Positions 60,581-64,000 of a stretch of 64,000 bases of DNA are shown here, piece after piece (position 1 is the first letter of the stretch; each line of letters starts with the position of its first letter). Under the pieces are notes generated by a model. That model was not told the origin of the DNA. It made no database searches and saw nothing but the letters and a program-made list of their open reading frames with translations. The stretch covers positions 2,359,480 through 2,423,479 of the forward strand of contig NZ_WPAG02000002.1 in assembly GCF_013602415.1 (NCBI RefSeq). Direction: 5' to 3'. Origin of the DNA: Rhodococcus sp. B50. Its GTDB lineage: Bacteria > Actinomycetota > Actinomycetes > Mycobacteriales > Mycobacteriaceae. The position numbers and the translations under genes were made by a program.

Positions 60581-63178
60581 TCAGCCCGAGGTGACCGGGA
60601 TCTCGATGGGGGTGTACGCGGTGGTCCGCTGACGCGCCGGCCGCCCGATGCCCTCGGCGATCGCGACGAGTTCGGCGACGGTCTTCTCCGAACCGTGCTG
60701 CGATCCGGCCATGCGCGAGATGGTCTCCTCCATCAGGGTGCCGCCGAGATCGTTCGCGCCGCCTTCGAGCATGGCCCGGGTTCCGGCGACACCGAGCTTG
60801 ACCCAGCTGGTCTGGATGTTGTCGATACGACCGTGCAGCATGACCCGGGCGAGAGCGTGCGCGGCACGGTTGTCGCGCATGGTCGGGCCCGGCCGCGACG
60901 CGCCGGCCAGATACAGCGGCGACGACTGGTGCACGAAAGGCAACAGCACGAACTCGGTGAATCCTCCCGTGCTGTCCTGGATCCCGCGGATCACGTTCAG
61001 ATGACCCACCCAGTGGTGCGGCTGGTCGACGTGGCCGTACATCATCGTCGAACTCGAGCGCAGACCCACCTCGTGTGCGGTGGTCACCACCTCGATCCAC
61101 TCGGCCGTCGGGAGTTTGCCCTTGGTGAGCACCCACCGCACCTCGTCGTCGAGGATCTCGGCGGCGGTACCCGGGATGGTGTCGAGTCCGGCCGCACGCA
61201 GTTCGGTGAGCCACTCGCGGATCGACGTGCCGCTGCGCGCGACCCCGTTGACGATCTCCATCGGCGAGAACGCGTGGACGTGCATCGACGGCACCCGCGC
61301 CTTGACGGCGCGGACCAGGTCGGCGTAGCCGGTCACCGGCAACTCGGGGTCGATGCCGCCCTGCATGCACACCTCGGTGGCACCGGCGACGTGCGCCTCC
61401 CACGCCCGGTCGGCGACCTCGCTCGCCGAGAGGGTGAACGCGTCGGCGTCGCCCTTGCGCTGCGCGAAGGCACAGAACCGGCAGCCGGTGTAGCAGATGT
61501 TGGTGAAGTTGATATTCCGGTTGACGACGTAGGTCACGTCGTCGCCGACGGTGTCGCGGCGCAGCTGGTCGGCGAGCGCCACGAGCGCTTCGAGGCCGGC
61601 GCCGTCGGCGTTGGCGAGGGCGATGTACTCCGCTTCGGAGCAGCCGCCCGGATCGCGCTCCGCGGAGCGCAGCGCCGAGAGCACGTCGCTGTCGAGCCGC
61701 ACCGGCGCGGAGGCACCGAGCTCGAGCACCTGTTCGCGGACGGTCTCCCAGTCGCCGAAGGCACTCCCCAGATCCGACCGGTGCTCGGTGTTGCGGCCGG
61801 TCACGTCGATCTCGGAGTTCAGGTCGACCCGTCCCGACGACTCCCAGTCGACGTCGGGTTCCTGCCAGGGCAGTCCGGACGGGATCACCTCGCGGGCGAG
61901 GCCCGTGGCCGGGTCGGCGAGGGCGTGTACGTGGGCGGTGATGCGCGGATCGATCCATGGCTGGCCCGCGAGCACGTACTGCGGCTGCGCGGCGATCCGT
62001 TCGGTGAGTTCGAAGCCGGCCTCGGCGCTCAGGCGCGCGAGGGTGTCCAGACCGGGCCACGGCCGCTCGGGGTTGACGTGGTCGGGGGTCAACGGCGAGA
62101 CACCGCCCCAGTCGTCGACACCCGCGCCGAGCAGCGCGCGGCATTCGTCCGGCGACACGAGGTTCGGCGGTGCCTGGATGCGCATGCCCGGTCCGAGGAC
62201 GAGTCGCGCGACGGCGATCGCGGCGAGGAACTCGTCGAGCTCCGCATCGTCGTGCTCACGCATCGCGGTGTCGTCCTTGGCACGGAAGTTCTGGACGATC
62301 ACTTCCTGGATGTGACCGAACGCCTTGTGCGACTTGCGGATCGCGTGGATCGATTCGGCACGCTCGGTGAAGTCCTCACCGATCCCGACGAGGATGCCCG
62401 TGGTGAACGGCACCGCGAGACGTCCCGCGTCGGTCAGCACCCGCAGTCGCACCGCCGGATCCTTGTCGGGGCTGCCGTAGTGGCACTGCCCCTTCTCGGT
62501 GAACAACCGTTCGGAGGTCGTCTCGAGCATCATGCCCATCGACGGGGCGACCGGCTTCAGCCGCGAGATCTCGGCCCAGCTCATCACCCCGGGATTGAGG
62601 TGCGGCAGCAGTCCGGTCTCCTCGAGGACGCGGATCGCCATCGCCCGCACGTAGTCGAGGGTCGAGTCGTATCCGCGCTCGTCGAGCCACTGCTTCGCTT
62701 CGGGCCACCGGTCCTCGGGCCGGTCGCCGAGCGTGAACAGGGCCTCCTTGCACCCCAGTTCGGCCCCCTGACGGGCGATCTCGAGGATCTCGTCGGGTTC
62801 GAGGTACATGCCGCGCCCCTCGGCGCGGAGCTTGCCGGGGACCGTGACGAAGGTGCAGTAGTGGCATCGATCCCGGCACAACCGGGTGATGGGCACGAAC
62901 ACCTTGCGCGAGTAGGTGACCGTACCGGGACGCCCTTCGGCGAGAAGCCCGGCGTCGCGCACCCGCGCCGCCGACGCACAGAGATCCTCGAGATCGGCCC
63001 CCCGGGCCTGCAGCAGGACTGCCGCTTCGTCGACGTTCAGTGCGACCCCGTCGCGTGCCCGGCGCAGCGCACGACGCATTCCCGAGGGTGCCGCCGTGGA
63101 TCGGGACGCGGCGCCGGGACGCACGGTGGGGATCGGGAGCATCGCGGACTGCGGGGTGTCGTCTGCGGAATCGGTCAT
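60581..63178 (-). CDS. fbiC: FO synthase, CofG-CofH fusion
   Basis: The 865-aa radical-SAM fusion makes the deazaflavin FO of coenzyme F420 from tyrosine and the flavin precursor 5-amino-6-ribitylaminouracil. The CofG half (about 80-410) has CRDRCHYC (CX3CX2C), and the CofH half (about 500-860) has CYTGCRFC. Each half also keeps its own downstream partner motifs ([21 protein letters not shown]). The ATG at 63178 was preferred since CATGAT lies 7 nt upstream; an ATG at 63190 is possible. Confidence 0.96.
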   Translation of the reverse strand: MTDSADDTPQSAMLPIPTVRPGAASRSTAAPSGMRRALRRARDGVALNVDEAAVLLQARGADLEDLCASAARVRDAGLLAEGRPGTVTYSRKVFVPITRLCRDRCHYCTFVTVPGKLRAEGRGMYLEPDEILEIARQGAELGCKEALFTLGDRPEDRWPEAKQWLDERGYDSTLDYVRAMAIRVLEETGLLPHLNPGVMSWAEISRLKPVAPSMGMMLETTSERLFTEKGQCHYGSPDKDPAVRLRVLTDAGRLAVPFTTGILVGIGEDFTERAESIHAIRKSHKAFGHIQEVIVQNFRAKDDTAMREHDDAELDEFLAAIAVARLVLGPGMRIQAPPNLVSPDECRALLGAGVDDWGGVSPLTPDHVNPERPWPGLDTLARLSAEAGFELTERIAAQPQYVLAGQPWIDPRITAHVHALADPATGLAREVIPSGLPWQEPDVDWESSGRVDLNSEIDVTGRNTEHRSDLGSAFGDWETVREQVLELGASAPVRLDSDVLSALRSAERDPGGCSEAEYIALANADGAGLEALVALADQLRRDTVGDDVTYVVNRNINFTNICYTGCRFCAFAQRKGDADAFTLSASEVADRAWEAHVAGATEVCMQGGIDPELPVTGYADLVRAVKARVPSMHVHAFSPMEIVNGVARSGTSIREWLTELRAAGLDTIPGTAAEILDDEVRWVLTKGKLPTAEWIEVVTTAHEVGLRSSSTMMYGHVDQPHHWVGHLNVIRGIQDSTGGFTEFVLLPFVHQSSPLYLAGASRPGPTMRDNRAAHALARVMLHGRIDNIQTSWVKLGVAGTRAMLEGGANDLGGTLMEETISRMAGSQHGSEKTVAELVAIAEGIGRPARQRTTAYTPIEIPVTSG

Positions 63179-63223
63179 GCGCCCGATCATGCGCCTACGC
63201 GCACCCCCATGCCACCTCGGGGT

Positions 63224-63421
63224 CTATTCGTGCGGGTAGTCGTCGTCCACGGGGATCTCGCGGTTCTGCTCGTAGGTGTCGGCGGGGTCCGCCTCCAGCG
63301 GCACGCTCGAGGGCAGATCGTCGGCAGGATCGTCGTAGACGGGAGTGGCCTGCTCGAGCCGGTCGGCCTCGGAATCGTTGTCGGACTGGATCTCGATGCC
63401 GAGCGCATTCGACTCTGTCAT
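63224..63421 (-). CDS. Small acidic protein of unknown function
   Basis: The 65-aa protein is rich in Asp, Glu, Pro and Ser, with no Cys or hydrophobic segment, and is probably disordered. The ATG has a strong GAGGAGG 8 nt upstream, which supports that it is translated. It lies 45 bp before fbiC on the same strand and is divergent from the bPH2 gene. I do not recognise a family. Confidence 0.75.
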   Translation of the reverse strand: MTESNALGIEIQSDNDSEADRLEQATPVYDDPADDLPSSVPLEADPADTYEQNREIPVDDDYPHE

Positions 63422-63499
63422 TGCGATCTCCTCCTCTGAACGGACCGATCCGCACTCGTCGGATCGGGCGAGTCCGGCCGGGTTCTACGGATCCCAGCC

Positions 63500-63505
63500 T
63501 AGCGT
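63500..63505 (+). promoter_or_regulatory. Candidate -10 element for the bPH2 gene
   Basis: TAGCGT lies 38 nt before the GTG at 63544, allowing a short leader with the GGAGG site at 63534-63538. Confidence 0.35.
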
Positions 63506-63543
63506 GGAACCGGACACCGGTCCCGGTGGAGCAGGAGGCGTGG

Positions 63544-64000
63544 GTGGAGGACGACGAGGTGGCGGTCGAGGGTGCATCGGCGGGGCCGACCGACGGTGCG
63601 CGGTCGGAGGCGCGCGTGGTCATGAGGGAACCCTCGTGGCGGCCGAGCCCGAAGGCCCGTGTGCTGTGGGCCGTGAGTGCTGCACTGATGTGGATGCCGC
63701 TCGTCGTCGCGCAGGTCGTGTGGGTGCTCGTCGCACCCGTGGGGGCCGGATGGCACATCGCCGCGGCGGCAGCGACCGTCATCCTCGGCGGACTGCACGT
63801 CGCGGTGGTGCCGGCCTGGCGTTTCCGTGTCCATCGCTGGGAGATGGACGACACGGCGGTCTACACCCGTTCGGGCTGGTGGACGCAGGAACACCGCATC
63901 GCGCCGATCTCGCGGATCCAGACCGTCGATACCGAACGGGGCCCGCTCGACCGTTGGCTCGATCTGACCACCGTCACCGTCACCACCGCGTCCGCGGCAG
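63544..64000 (+). CDS. Bacterial PH-domain (bPH2) membrane protein, N-terminal part
   Basis: The frame is open to the window end (152 codons). After an acidic N-terminus it has WRPSPKARVLWAVSAALMW, two membrane helices (about residues 38-60 and 65-85) and the start of a bPH2 domain (FRVHRWEMDDTAVYTRSGWW, ISRIQTVDTERGPLDRWLDL), as in YdbS/YdbT proteins. The GTG at 63544 has GGAGG 5 nt upstream; an earlier GTG at 63526 is possible. The 3' part lies outside the window. Confidence 0.85.
   Translation, partial: MEDDEVAVEGASAGPTDGARSEARVVMREPSWRPSPKARVLWAVSAALMWMPLVVAQVVWVLVAPVGAGWHIAAAAATVILGGLHVAVVPAWRFRVHRWEMDDTAVYTRSGWWTQEHRIAPISRIQTVDTERGPLDRWLDLTTVTVTTASAA

Noticed and set aside
60695..63439. 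A 914-codon frame antisense to fbiC
   Set aside because: fbiC has both CX3CX2C motifs in frame; the antisense frame has no start signal or domain.
1..64000. tRNA, rRNA, CRISPR arrays, insertion sequences, prophage or attachment sites
   Set aside because: No T-loop or acceptor-like patterns, regularly spaced repeats, transposase or integrase genes were seen by reading; a tRNAscan or repeat search was not possible.

Overview
The window is about 68% G+C by eye, is densely packed with genes using GTG/ATG/TTG starts, and its gene order follows the Mycobacterium tuberculosis chromosome between roughly Rv1173 and Rv1273 in reverse (fbiC, fdxC, dapC, fadD36, dapD/dapE, fadD6-folP2-gpgS, glgA/glgC, sigE-rseA-htrA-tatB, mrp, Rv1230c-1232c, Rv1234, lpqY-sugABC, corA, lpqZ, kgd). 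With the biosynthetic style of the accessory genes (Baeyer-Villiger monooxygenase, esterase, acyl-CoA synthetases, trehalose import, MGLP genes) this points to a mycolic-acid actinobacterium, most likely Rhodococcus; the genus is an inference from gene order and protein resemblance recalled from memory, not from a database search.

Layout. 1-2364: C-terminal part of a single-chain ABC exporter, cut by the window edge. 2568-6347: kgd, the fused 2-oxoglutarate E2/E1 enzyme, closed by a strong hairpin terminator, then a pyruvate-oxidase-like ThDP enzyme. 8264-12318: an accessory catabolic cassette, TetR regulator divergent from a monooxygenase-SDR-esterase operon resembling the core of the mycobacterial mymA locus, with a clear palindromic operator over the promoter. 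12336-17470: LpqZ lipoprotein, malic enzyme, a 470-bp intergenic region, a Tyr-rich membrane protein, a PHP phosphoesterase and CorA. 17467-21903: an apparent insertion between corA and sugC holding a membrane glycosyltransferase-like protein, an AlkZ-like DNA glycosylase overlapped by a SUFU-domain gene, and a divergent ParB/Srx-like protein. 21965-26272: LpqY-SugABC trehalose importer. 26387-29552: Eis-like acetyltransferase, a small CX5R phosphatase, a coiled-coil protein and a stress membrane protein. 29673-35854: CitE-like lyase, MgtE-N/CBS protein, DUF1003 protein, two lytic-transglycosylase-like paralogues (one without the catalytic Glu), Mrp.

35943-39120 is the envelope-stress operon sigE-rseA-htrA-tatB (minus strand). 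39347-42581 holds an O-methyltransferase and the divergent glgC/glgA pair that feed alpha-glucan synthesis. 42568-50007 is a long minus-strand run (rlmA, DUF3117, tag, DivIVA-like, gpgS, folP2, fadD6, two LOG-family genes). 50018-52146 is the divergent dapE/dapD lysine pair; 52203-58911 holds an amino-acid permease, a substrate-binding/VWA protein, a PucR regulator, FadD36 and a rhomboid-like protein; 58972-63178 holds dapC, a 7Fe ferredoxin and fbiC (F420 biosynthesis); the end has a small acidic protein divergent from a bPH2 membrane protein cut by the window edge.

Cross-cutting signals: (i) at least ten genes have a TANNNT hexamer 5-8 nt before the start codon, the signature of leaderless transcription, and in two cases the hexamer begins with the TAG stop codon of the upstream gene; (ii) three genes carry short tandem duplications (17, 20 and 23 bp) that copy the last codons and stop codon; (iii) several genes look like inactive or altered family members (lytic transglycosylase E-to-N, rhomboid S-to-T, FolP2, Mrp without CxxC).
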